From an uncultured Clostridia bacterium (GTDB lineage Bacteria > Bacillota > Clostridia > Oscillospirales > Acutalibacteraceae): a stretch of 11,884 nt of DNA. Positions 1 through 5,909 of the stretch are shown here, in pieces. Each line of letters begins with the position of its first letter. Positions within the stretch are counted from its first letter, which is position 1. The stretch lies in assembly GCA_937915775.1 (NCBI GenBank), contig CALGGQ010000364.1, positions 1 to 11,884 on the forward strand, written 5' to 3'. A program made the translations under genes and the position numbers. The notes under the pieces were generated by a model. That model was not told the origin of the DNA, made no database searches, and saw only the letters and a list, made by a program, of their open reading frames with translations.

Positions 1-300
1 TTCTGCTGTCTTGGCAGGAGCCTCAGCGGCAGGAGCTTCCTCAGCAGCCTTGGCAAGGTCGCCCTTAGCGAATACGGCAACTCTGACGTCTTTACCGGTA
101 CCGTTCGGAAGAACAACGGCGCCTCTGACCTGCTGGTCTGCGTGACGGCCGTCAACGCCCAGGCGAACGTGAACCTCTACGGTTTCATCAAACTTAGCCT
201 TCGCTGTCTGCTGAACAAGCTCTAAGGCTTCCTTGGTTGTGTATAAATTAGCGCGGTCAACAAGCTTCGCGCTGTCTGTAAATCTCTTTCCGTGTTTCAT
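1..300 (-). CDS. rplA: 50S ribosomal protein L1, N-terminal part (cut by window edge)
   Basis: The first 100 residues of L1 are visible. L1 is the protein of the mobile 23S rRNA stalk and, in many bacteria, an autogenous translational repressor of its own operon. The start is ATG at 300, preceded by CTGGAGG about 9 nt upstream. The N-terminus MKHGKRFTDSAKLVDR, then FDETVEVHVRLGVD and DQQVRGAVVLPNGTGK, are classic L1 signatures. After FAKGDLAKAAEEA the reading continues as an Ala/Pro/Glu-rich run (APAAEAPAKTAE) where ordinary L1 goes straight into an AGAD-like segment, so an insertion of at least about 12 residues is likely. It follows rplK by 48 nt; that gap holds a small TCCC-ACAA-GGGA hairpin at 336-347. 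The C-terminal half lies outside the window. Identity is certain; the insertion is inferred from recalled family sequence. Confidence 0.96.
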   Translation of the reverse strand, partial: MKHGKRFTDSAKLVDRANLYTTKEALELVQQTAKAKFDETVEVHVRLGVDGRHADQQVRGAVVLPNGTGKDVRVAVFAKGDLAKAAEEAPAAEAPAKTAE

Positions 301-348
301 TATAAATTACCTCCAGTGGTTAATCGGATTTTTCCTCCCACAAGGGAA

Positions 349-774
349 TTAGTCTTCTACTACTACACCCATGCTGCGAGCTGTACCTGCGATCATTGAC
401 ATCGCGGCTTCCAGAGAAGCAGCGTTCAGGTCAGGCATCTTTGTTTCTGCGATTTTCTGAATGTCAGCCTTGGAAATGGTGGCTACCTTGTTCTTGTTCG
501 GAACACCGGATGCCTTTTCCAGTCCGCAAGCCTTCTTAATCAGAACAGCTGCAGGCGGTGTCTTGGTAATGAATGTAAAGGAACGGTCATCGTAAACCGT
601 AATCACAACGGGAATGATGAGACCGGCGTCATTCTTTGTTCTTTCATTGAATTCCTTGGTGAAAGCGACGATGTTCACACCGTGCTGACCAAGAGCAGGA
701 CCAACCGGGGGAGCCGGTGTAGCTTTGCCTGCAGGGATCTGAAGTTTAATTAAACCTACTACCTTTTGAGCCAT
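349..774 (-). CDS. rplK: 50S ribosomal protein L11
   Basis: L11 binds the GTPase-associated centre of 23S rRNA together with the L10/L12 stalk and, in many Firmicutes, is needed for RelA activation. The product is 141 aa, the usual family length, starting MAQKVVGLIKLQIPAGKATP and containing PVGPALGQHGVNIVAFTKEF, the proline-rich N-domain signature. The C-terminal RNA-binding domain ends TARSMGVVVED. An upstream in-frame ATG at 831 would add 19 residues, but TAGGAGGAAAATAATT directly before ATG 774 and the conserved MAQK start fix the start at 774. The gene sits between nusG and rplA, the classical order. The 160-nt gap to nusG is hairpin-rich and could carry operon regulation. Confidence 0.98.
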   Translation of the reverse strand: MAQKVVGLIKLQIPAGKATPAPPVGPALGQHGVNIVAFTKEFNERTKNDAGLIIPVVITVYDDRSFTFITKTPPAAVLIKKACGLEKASGVPNKNKVATISKADIQKIAETKMPDLNAASLEAAMSMIAGTARSMGVVVED

Positions 775-934
775 AATTATTTTCCTCCTAAAAATGTGGT
801 AATTGGCGAAGCGCCTTTGCGCTCCTCCCACGCATAAAGCGTTATGAATAACGCCCTATGGTAAAAGCAGTAAAATACTGCGAATTACTGAATTTGTTTT
901 CATTAATTCCGAACTCCGAATTCCGAATTCCGAA
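775..934 (-). promoter_or_regulatory. Hairpin-rich leader between nusG and rplK
   Basis: This 160-nt gap holds three short perfect stems in transcript order: GCAGTA/TACTGC with a 3-nt loop (867-881) followed by a TTTTA run; GCGTTA/TAACGC with a 4-nt loop (839-854); and AGCGC/GCGCT with a 4-nt loop (810-823). The rplK Shine-Dalgarno follows. The first stem plus T-run resembles a weak terminator, which could lower readthrough from nusG into rplK. In well-studied bacteria L1 represses the rplK-rplA mRNA by binding a structure that mimics its 23S site, so this is the expected place for such a site, but I did not identify a specific L1 motif. No convincing separate promoter was found. Confidence 0.45.
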
Positions 935-939
935 TTAAT
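902..939. repeat. Short tandem heptamer repeat (AATTCGG units) at the nusG stop
   Basis: On the minus strand four units of seven bases (AATTCGG three times, then AGTTCGG) run between two ATTAAT boundaries. The repeat overlaps the nusG stop codon at 935-937. The unit is not used as a codon repeat because it falls almost entirely after the stop. It looks like a small interspersed or slippage-derived repeat rather than a binding site; similar EcoRI-like strings occur in other gut Clostridia as far as I recall. Confidence 0.7.
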
Positions 940-1462
940 CCTCGACCTTTTCCAGCTGGTCAAGCTCGAAATCGACTGAGGTATCGCGCCCGAACATCGA
1001 GACGATAACCTGAACGCTGTTGTTTGCGGTATCAATGGATTCCACCGTACCCGAGAAGCCCTCGAGCGGACCGTCGATAACGTTGACCAAATCGCCGACG
1101 GTATACGCCACCTCGATTTCAACGATATCTTCGCCGAGCGCTCTTTTAATCTCATCCTCGGTCAGCGGAACGGGCTTGCCCTCGGGGCCTACGAAGCCGG
1201 CGCAGCCGCGCGTGTTACGCACGATGTACCACGTTTCATCGGTCATCACCATCTTGATGTAGATATAGCTGGGGAACAGCTTACGTTCGATTTCCTTTTT
1301 GGTTCCGTCCTCCTTCACCTCAACAACCGTTTCGGTGGGAATACGGATATCCTGAATCATATCGGTAAGATTCTGGTTTTCGACCTTGATTCTCAGGTCG
1401 CTTGCTACCTTGTTTTCATACCCGGAAAAGGTATGGGCGATATACCATTTTGCTTCTTCCAT
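935..1462 (-). CDS. nusG: Transcription termination/antitermination factor NusG
   Basis: NusG binds RNA polymerase across the clamp through its NGN domain and modulates pausing and Rho- or ribosome-coupled events through its KOW domain. The product is 175 aa, the standard length. The NGN domain (residues 1 to about 115) contains WYIAHTFSGYENKVASDL, RKLFPSYIYIKM and DETWYIVRNTRG followed by FVG, all family hallmarks. The C-terminal KOW domain (about 120-175) has VGDLVNVIDGPLEGFSGTVE. The start at 1462 is supported by GAAGGAGG 6 to 7 nt upstream. It lies 20 nt after secE, the near-universal secE-nusG pair, so translation and transcription of the two are probably linked. Confidence 0.98.
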   Translation of the reverse strand: MEEAKWYIAHTFSGYENKVASDLRIKVENQNLTDMIQDIRIPTETVVEVKEDGTKKEIERKLFPSYIYIKMVMTDETWYIVRNTRGCAGFVGPEGKPVPLTEDEIKRALGEDIVEIEVAYTVGDLVNVIDGPLEGFSGTVESIDTANNSVQVIVSMFGRDTSVDFELDQLEKVED

Positions 1463-1482
1463 CAGTAGCCTCCTTCAGAAAA

Positions 1483-1941
1483 TCAGTCGGCAACTTCTGA
1501 TGTATCAGCTTCTGTCTCAGCCTCGGTTGCTTCCTCTGTTTGCGCTTCAGCAGTGTCGCCTTCCGCCTCTTCCTCGGTGTCAGCGTCAGCGTTTGCCTCA
1601 TCAACCAAATCAAATGCCTCGTCGATATTGTCTTCCACATCGGCAGCCTCGGTCGTCGTGGTCGTGTTCTGCTGTGCTAAGTTTTTAATACCCTTCATAC
1701 CTTCTGTAAGGCCGAAGTCGATTGCATAGATAATCACACCTAAAATCAGGATGACAACCAGAACAACGAGGGTGTTCTTCCAAACCTCTGCTGCCTTGGG
1801 CCATACAACCTTTCTGCCTTCACTTCTTACGCTCTTGAAGAAACTGCCGATTGCTTTGAAGGGGTTCTTACCGGACTTTTTCTTGTCAGCCTTCTTGTCT
1901 GCAGACTTTGCGGACTTCTTAGCCTTCTTGTCGTCAGCCAT
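1483..1941 (-). CDS. secE: Preprotein translocase subunit SecE with an acidic C-terminal tail
   Basis: SecE is the small subunit of the SecYEG channel in the cytoplasmic membrane. Residues 1-25 are Lys/Ala/Asp-rich. The conserved amphipathic helix is at about 28-54 (FFKSVRSEGRKVVWPKAAEV, with the signature KVVWP at 44-48). One membrane segment follows at about 57-76 (TLVVLVVILILGVIIYAIDF). SecE normally ends soon after this helix at about 60-80 residues; here about 60 more residues follow (from about 92 to 152), rich in Glu, Asp, Thr and Ala. With the usual N-in topology of single-span SecE this tail would lie outside the membrane. The frame stays open to a clean stop and the next gene is correctly spaced, so I see no sign of a frameshift. 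The SD is CAGGAGG before ATG 1941. Confidence 0.95.
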   Translation of the reverse strand: MADDKKAKKSAKSADKKADKKKSGKNPFKAIGSFFKSVRSEGRKVVWPKAAEVWKNTLVVLVVILILGVIIYAIDFGLTEGMKGIKNLAQQNTTTTTEAADVEDNIDEAFDLVDEANADADTEEEAEGDTAEAQTEEATEAETEADTSEVAD

Positions 1942-1955
1942 CGTAATTCCTCCTG

Positions 1956-2105
1956 TTACTTCGTCTCTCTGTGAAGCGTGTGCTTCTTACAGAAGCGGCA
2001 GTACTTGTTCATCTCAAGCCTGTCAGGTGTGTTCTTTTTGTTTTTCATCGTGTTGTAATTGCGTTGTTTGCATTCAGTGCAAGCTAAAGTGATTTTAACT
2101 CTCAT
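1956..2105 (-). CDS. rpmG: 50S ribosomal protein L33, zinc-binding form
   Basis: This 49-residue gene begins MRVKITLACTECKQRNYNT and ends YCRFCKKHTLHRETK. The two CxxC pairs (residues 9/12 and 36/39) form the zinc ribbon of the C+ type of L33, a 50S protein near the E site. The start at 2105 is supported by TAGGAGG 7 nt upstream. The stop at 1956-1958 lies 14 nt before secE, and rpmG-secE-nusG is the common Firmicutes order. It is the first gene after the promoter at 2225-2253. I see no Zur-like operator that would suggest zinc control. Confidence 0.96.
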   Translation of the reverse strand: MRVKITLACTECKQRNYNTMKNKKNTPDRLEMNKYCRFCKKHTLHRETK

Positions 2106-2151
2106 CGTGGCACCTCCTATTTTATTTCGATACTAATCTCCCTCGTGCTTG

Positions 2152-2176
2152 GCGCTCTGCCACGCTCGCAGAGCGC
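2152..2176 (-). promoter_or_regulatory. Strong hairpin in the rpmG operon leader
   Basis: A perfect 9-bp stem GCGCTCTGC/GCAGAGCGC with a 7-nt loop lies in the 5' untranslated region, about 45 nt upstream of rpmG. It is not followed by a T-run in the direction of transcription, so it is not a standard terminator. A second stem, CAAGGG/CCCTTG with a 12-nt T-rich loop on the transcript, lies just upstream at 2187-2210, close to the predicted transcript start. Together they may stabilise or regulate the ribosomal-protein mRNA; the function is not known from sequence. Confidence 0.6.
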
Positions 2177-2224
2177 ACTGACAAAACAAGGGCAAAAAAA
2201 TAAACCCTTGAGCGAGGTATGATT

Positions 2225-2253
2225 ACTATAGCACAACCCCTTAGCGTTGTCAA
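2225..2253 (-). promoter_or_regulatory. Sigma-A type promoter of the rpmG-secE-nusG-rplK-rplA operon
   Basis: On the minus strand TTGACA (2248-2253) and TATAGT (2225-2230) are separated by exactly 17 bp, close to the ideal consensus. The predicted transcript start is near 2218, giving a leader of about 110 nt before rpmG. The -35 hexamer overlaps by five bases the -35 of an oppositely oriented promoter. Confidence 0.85.
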
Positions 2254-2275
2254 GAACTTTTTTATTATATATTAT
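2247..2275 (+). promoter_or_regulatory. Divergent promoter for the FAD oxidoreductase pair
   Basis: On the plus strand TTGTCA (2247-2252) and TATTAT (2270-2275) are separated by 17 bp. The spacing is ideal and each hexamer has one mismatch to consensus. It would begin transcription near 2282, leaving about 160 nt of AT-rich leader before the ATG at 2442. It shares the TTGTCAA core with the minus-strand promoter. Confidence 0.6.
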
Positions 2276-2300
2276 CTAAGGCATAGATTATGATGTTGTT

Positions 2301-2334
2301 GAAGCAATGTGGGAAGCAATAAGCCACGCTTTTT
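2301..2334 (+). promoter_or_regulatory. Terminator-like hairpin with a direct repeat in the leader of the FAD genes
   Basis: GAAGCAAT occurs twice (2301-2308 and 2313-2320), separated by GTGG. GTGG (2309-2312) can pair with CCAC (2324-2327), and AAGC (2302-2305) with GCTT (2328-2331), followed by a short T-run to 2334. This could be a weak attenuator between the promoter and the start codon, or chance in an AT-rich leader. Confidence 0.3.
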
Positions 2335-2441
2335 CTAATCAACTTTTGTTTATTAATTTGTTGCGTAATAAAAAAGTGTTGCTTTTTTTCTTTGTTTATA
2401 TTATGATGGATTGTAAGCCCAAAAAAAGAAAGGATGCTGTT

Positions 2442-3560
2442 ATGGACGCTTTGATTGTCGGCGGCGGCGCAAGCGGTATTGCCTGCGCGATTCGATTAAA
2501 ACAGAATAACCCGGCGCTCAGAGTGACGGTACTCGAGCATCTGGAGGAGCCGTGCAAGAAGCTGTACGCCACCGGCAACGGTCGCTGCAACCTCACCAAC
2601 ACGGCGGCGCAGGGCTACGAAACCACCGTGGCGTTTTTCAACTCGCTCGGTCTGCTCCTGCGGGAGAGCCACGAGGGCAGAATGTACCCGTATTCCAACC
2701 AGGCGTCCACCGTGGTGAACGTGTTGCTCGGTGCCTGCCAAACATACGGGGTAAATCTCGTGACGGGTGCCGATGTCTATCAGATTGAACCGGTGAAGGA
2801 CGGTTTCCGTGTTTACACATCCAAGGGTGCTTACAGCGGCGCATACGTTGTTGTTGCCACGGGCGGCAAAGCGCAGCCGGCGCTCGGTTCCAACGGCAGC
2901 GGTTATTCCCTGCTGCAGGCGCTCGGTCACACCGTAACGCCGCTATCCCCCGCTTTGGTGCAGCTGGAATCCTCCAACAAAAACTGCCGTCAGTTAAAGG
3001 GCGTGCGCACCAAATGCCGCCTTTCGATTGAAACGGACGGCGAAATCACGGCTTCCGCGTTCGGCGAGCTGCTGTTTGCCGATTACGGACTCTCCGGTAT
3101 CGTGACGATGGATTTATCCGAAAACGTGCACGATGAGCTGCTGAAAAGAAGCAAGGAAAAATGCGTTGCCATCGTTGATTTTGTCCCCGATATGACGCAG
3201 GAGCAGCTGCTCGTTCACTACGAAACCTTCGGCACACTGGAAGGCATTCTTCCGGCAAAGCTGTGCAGCATTCTTTCCCGCCAGGCAGAGGGCGACGCGG
3301 AAAAGATGACAAAATACGCCAAGAACTGGCGGCTGATTATCACCGGCACAAAGGGCTTCAACTTCGCTCAGATTACCAAGGGCGGCATCGCCTTAAGCGA
3401 GTTGAGCGACAGCAACGAATCACTGACCGTGCCCGACCTCTACGTTATCGGCGAGCTTACCGACAACCAGTTCCGTTGCGGCGGCTTCAATCTCGATTAT
3501 GCGTTCTCCAGCGGTGTCCGTGCTGCCGATGATATTACTAGGAAGATACAGAACAGCTAA
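2442..3560 (+). CDS. NAD(P)/FAD-dependent oxidoreductase, HI0933/BaiN-like family
   Basis: A 372-aa flavoprotein. The N-terminus MDALIVGGGASGIACAIRLK is a Rossmann FAD-binding site (GGGASG at 7-12). At about 43-53 is ATGNGRCNLTN, the hallmark of the HI0933/YhiN/BaiN family. The C-terminus has TKGGIALSEL and then VIGELTDNQFRCGGFNLDYA, the second FAD contact typical of this family. Relatives are annotated as aminoacetone-oxidase-like or, in one gut species, as a bile-acid 7-dehydroxylation enzyme (BaiN); most are uncharacterised, so substrate should not be assumed. The reading frame is open back to an ATG at 2307, but that part is AT-rich, hydrophobic and lacks an SD. AAAGAAAGGA about 8 nt before ATG 2442 and the family N-terminus fix the start there. 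At 372 aa it is slightly short for the family. No signal peptide, so cytoplasmic. Confidence 0.9.
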   Translation: MDALIVGGGASGIACAIRLKQNNPALRVTVLEHLEEPCKKLYATGNGRCNLTNTAAQGYETTVAFFNSLGLLLRESHEGRMYPYSNQASTVVNVLLGACQTYGVNLVTGADVYQIEPVKDGFRVYTSKGAYSGAYVVVATGGKAQPALGSNGSGYSLLQALGHTVTPLSPALVQLESSNKNCRQLKGVRTKCRLSIETDGEITASAFGELLFADYGLSGIVTMDLSENVHDELLKRSKEKCVAIVDFVPDMTQEQLLVHYETFGTLEGILPAKLCSILSRQAEGDAEKMTKYAKNWRLIITGTKGFNFAQITKGGIALSELSDSNESLTVPDLYVIGELTDNQFRCGGFNLDYAFSSGVRAADDITRKIQNS

Positions 3561-3563
3561 AAA

Positions 3564-5159
3564 ATGATACGAATTAACGAAATCAAGCTTTCGCTCGACG
3601 AGGAGGAAACGCTCCTGCGGGCGAAAGCTTCAAAAATACTCAGAATTAACGAAAAATACATTACGAGCCTGACGGTCTTTAAAAAGAGCGTGGACGCACG
3701 GCACAAGGACGATGTGCATTTTACCTACAGCGTGGATGTGGCAATCGCACTTGACGAGCAGCAGATTGTTGCCAAATGCAAAAACGGCAAGGTCAGTATT
3801 GTCACACCGTACTGCTACGAGATGCCCGCTTGCGCAAGGCGCAGTCAGTTCCGTCCCGTCGTGGTCGGCTTCGGTCCCGCGGGTATGCTGGCAGGGCTGA
3901 TTTTAGCCGAAGCAGGACTGCGCCCGATTATTTTAGAGCGCGGCAAACGCATTAATGAGCGCCAGCGCGACGTCAGCGCCTTCTGGACGAAAGCGGAGCT
4001 GAACGAGGAAAGCAACGTGCAGTTCGGCGAGGGCGGTGCGGGCACCTTTTCGGACGGCAAGCTCACCACAGGCATCAAAAGTCCGTTCATCCGCAAGGTG
4101 CTGGAGGAGCTGTATGAAGCGGGCGCGCCGGAGGAAATTCTTTACGCTGCCAAGCCGCATATCGGCACCGACCGGCTTGCCGTTGTGGTGAAAAATATCC
4201 GCACCAAGATTGAAAAACTCGGCGGCGAAGTGCTGACGGAATGCCGCCTTGACCGCCTGATTGAAGCCAACGGCTTTGTCCACGGCGTAACATACACGCA
4301 CCGCGGCGAACGCATTGATTTGGAGACCGACAGCGTAATTCTCGCCATCGGGCACAGCGCGCGCGACACCGTTGAAATGCTGTACCAGATGGGCGTGGAA
4401 ATGATACAAAAGCCGTTTTCCGTCGGGGCGCGCATTGAGCACCCACAGCGGCTGATTAATAAAACGCAGTACGGCAAATTTGCGAATCACCCCAAACTCG
4501 GTGCGGCAGATTACAAGCTCGCGTGCCACGGGCTGCACGAGCGCGGCGCATACACCTTCTGTATGTGCCCCGGCGGCACGGTAGTGGCGGCGGCAAGTGA
4601 AAAGGACACCGTAATTGTCAACGGAATGTCCTCCCTCGCGCGCGACGGCGAAAACGCGAACGCAGCATTGCTGGTCGGGATTGAGCCGAAGGATTTTCCG
4701 AGCGAGCACCCGCTTGCCGGTATTGACTACCAGCGCGCGATAGAGCATCAGGCGTTCGTGCTGGCAGGCGGCGATTACAGAGCGCCGGCGCAGCTGGTCG
4801 GCGACTTCTTAAAAGGAGAAGCATCCAGGCAGCTCGGCGACGTGCAGCCGACCTATCCGCTCGGCGTAACGCTCACGAGCCTCGATGAATGCCTGCCGGA
4901 AAAGGTGGCGGCGACGATGAAGAGCGCCATCGTGCAGATGGACGGCAAGCTTGCCGGCTTTAACCTCTACGATGCGGTGCTGACCGCGCCGGAGACGCGC
5001 AGCTCCTCCGCCGTGAGAATGGTGCGCGATGAATTTCTGCAATGCAGTATCCGCGGCGTTTACCCCTGCGGTGAGGGCGCCGGATACGCCGGCGGCATTA
5101 TTTCCGCCGCATGCGACGGCATTAAATGTGCACACGCCGTATTAACAGATGAACATTAA
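3564..5159 (+). CDS. FAD-dependent dehydrogenase, COG2509-type
   Basis: A 531-aa flavoprotein of the uncharacterised COG2509 family. Residues 1 to about 95 form a small alpha/beta N-terminal domain (VDARHKDDVHFTYSVDVAIA in its middle) typical of this family. The FAD Rossmann motif is VVVGFGPAGMLAGLILAEAG at about 99-118, followed by ILERG. NVQFGEGGAGTFSDGKL at about 151-167 is a family signature. The C-terminus GVYPCGEGAGYAGGIISAAC and DGIKCA binds FAD. The reaction is unknown; a two-electron oxidoreductase role is inferred from the fold. It starts only 3 nt after the upstream flavoprotein stop with no good SD, so translation probably depends on coupling to the upstream gene. The stop codon overlaps the base of the terminator hairpin. 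Confidence 0.9.
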   Translation: MIRINEIKLSLDEEETLLRAKASKILRINEKYITSLTVFKKSVDARHKDDVHFTYSVDVAIALDEQQIVAKCKNGKVSIVTPYCYEMPACARRSQFRPVVVGFGPAGMLAGLILAEAGLRPIILERGKRINERQRDVSAFWTKAELNEESNVQFGEGGAGTFSDGKLTTGIKSPFIRKVLEELYEAGAPEEILYAAKPHIGTDRLAVVVKNIRTKIEKLGGEVLTECRLDRLIEANGFVHGVTYTHRGERIDLETDSVILAIGHSARDTVEMLYQMGVEMIQKPFSVGARIEHPQRLINKTQYGKFANHPKLGAADYKLACHGLHERGAYTFCMCPGGTVVAAASEKDTVIVNGMSSLARDGENANAALLVGIEPKDFPSEHPLAGIDYQRAIEHQAFVLAGGDYRAPAQLVGDFLKGEASRQLGDVQPTYPLGVTLTSLDECLPEKVAATMKSAIVQMDGKLAGFNLYDAVLTAPETRSSSAVRMVRDEFLQCSIRGVYPCGEGAGYAGGIISAACDGIKCAHAVLTDEH

Positions 5160-5188
5160 AACAGGGCTGTCTTTGGACAGCCCTGTTT
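5159..5188 (+). terminator. Rho-independent terminator between convergent genes
   Basis: A perfect 13-bp stem (5159-5171 with 5176-5188), with core CAGGGCTGTC and a TTTG loop, is followed on the plus strand by a T-rich tail (5186-5200). On the minus strand the stem is followed by TTTAA, so it may act in both directions and also end the ECF gene, whose stop is at 5190-5192. Confidence 0.92.
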
Positions 5189-5189
5189 A

Positions 5190-5771
5190 TTATTTATTTT
5201 CCTTTTTACCGATTTTGATGATGCGGACAATCACGGTGCTGAGCACCAGATTCACTGCCAGCTCGAAGATGAAGTTCAGCCCGACAAGACCGACAATCAT
5301 AAATTTGCCGGCATTCTCCATGCCTGCCGCCTGTGCCCACTGATTAATCGTCGGCATAAAGAACGCTATACAGCCGAGCAGGAAAGTGCCCGTATTGACG
5401 ACGGGAGCCGTGATAGCAGCACAGATGGTTGCCGCCCAGGTGTTCTTTTCTTCCAGCAGCTTGTAGACCGCGCCGGCACATAAACCGGCGAGCGCACCCT
5501 TGAGCAGCACCGTAATAATAGTTCCCACGGGGCTGACCGCCATAAACGGCGCGGCGTCTCCCGAAAGCAGTACCGTTACGCCGAAGGCAAGACCGAGCCA
5601 CGCACCGGCACCGATACCGTAAATCGCCGCACCGACCACGATGGGAATCAGCACGAGCGACACGGAGAACGTTCCGAACTTGATGAAGCTGCCAAGCAGC
5701 TGCAGCACCACAACGATGGCGGTAAAGATACCGACACCGACAACGGTTTTGGTTTTCTGGTTCATATTCAT
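5190..5771 (-). CDS. ECF transporter S component (substrate unknown)
   Basis: A 193-aa integral membrane protein with about six hydrophobic segments, of the size and style of energy-coupling-factor vitamin or metal uptake S components. S components bind the substrate and dock onto a shared EcfT/EcfA module. Visible features are an N-terminal basic patch and helix (KTKTVVGVGIFTAIVVVLQL), a glycine/alanine-rich helix (GAAIYGIGAGAWLGLAFGV), a conserved-looking PVVNTG followed by FLLGC, and a C-terminal GLNFIFELAVNL helix ending in a lysine-rich tail. No Ecf ATPase or EcfT gene is nearby, as expected for a group II S component. The substrate cannot be told from sequence or neighbours, and I see no riboswitch. 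ATG 5771 is only 4 nt after AAAGG; ATG 5765 (10 nt after) is an equally likely start, giving 191 aa. Confidence 0.85.
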   Translation of the reverse strand: MNMNQKTKTVVGVGIFTAIVVVLQLLGSFIKFGTFSVSLVLIPIVVGAAIYGIGAGAWLGLAFGVTVLLSGDAAPFMAVSPVGTIITVLLKGALAGLCAGAVYKLLEEKNTWAATICAAITAPVVNTGTFLLGCIAFFMPTINQWAQAAGMENAGKFMIVGLVGLNFIFELAVNLVLSTVIVRIIKIGKKENK

Positions 5772-5845
5772 TTTTCCTTTCTGCTACCGTTCCGAAGGCA
5801 AAAGCCCGGGAAAGCGATTTTTCCCTGTGGATACAGTGCGGTTAT

Positions 5846-5873
5846 ATTATACAGGAATTTGCGGAAAAGTCAA
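5846..5873 (-). promoter_or_regulatory. Promoter of the ECF S-component gene
   Basis: TTGACT (5868-5873) and a perfect TATAAT (5846-5851) are separated by 16 bp on the minus strand. The transcript would start near 5839, giving a leader of about 68 nt that can form GGGAAA/TTTCCC with a 6-nt loop. The leader is too short for most known vitamin riboswitches. Confidence 0.82.
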
Positions 5874-5874
5874 C

Positions 5875-5900
5875 AAAAAAAGGGCGGATACTATCCGCCC
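5875..5900 (-). terminator. Rho-independent terminator of lepB
   Basis: GGGCGGAT (5882-5889) pairs with ATCCGCCC (5893-5900), and seven T residues follow on the minus strand (5875-5881). It lies 9 nt after the lepB stop. The T-run ends one base before the -35 of the ECF promoter, so termination and initiation signals are directly adjacent. Confidence 0.93.
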
Positions 5901-5909
5901 GTTATGTTA

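Noticed and set aside
2106..2224. tRNA gene near rpmG-secE, as occurs in some Firmicutes
   Set aside because: The 9-bp hairpin has no T-loop (GGTTCGA), no acceptor/CCA end and no cloverleaf.
2307..2441. N-terminal extension of the first FAD protein from ATG 2307
   Set aside because: No SD, AT-rich composition unlike the gene, and the Rossmann motif of this family begins right at the ATG at 2442.
3933..4748. A 271-codon open frame on the minus strand opposite the COG2509 gene
   Set aside because: Antisense shadow of a G/C-rich coding region; no domain and no SD.
5772..5839. Riboswitch in the ECF gene leader
   Set aside because: The leader is only about 68 nt and shows no motif I recognise for thiamine, FMN, cobalamin, preQ1 or folate sensing.
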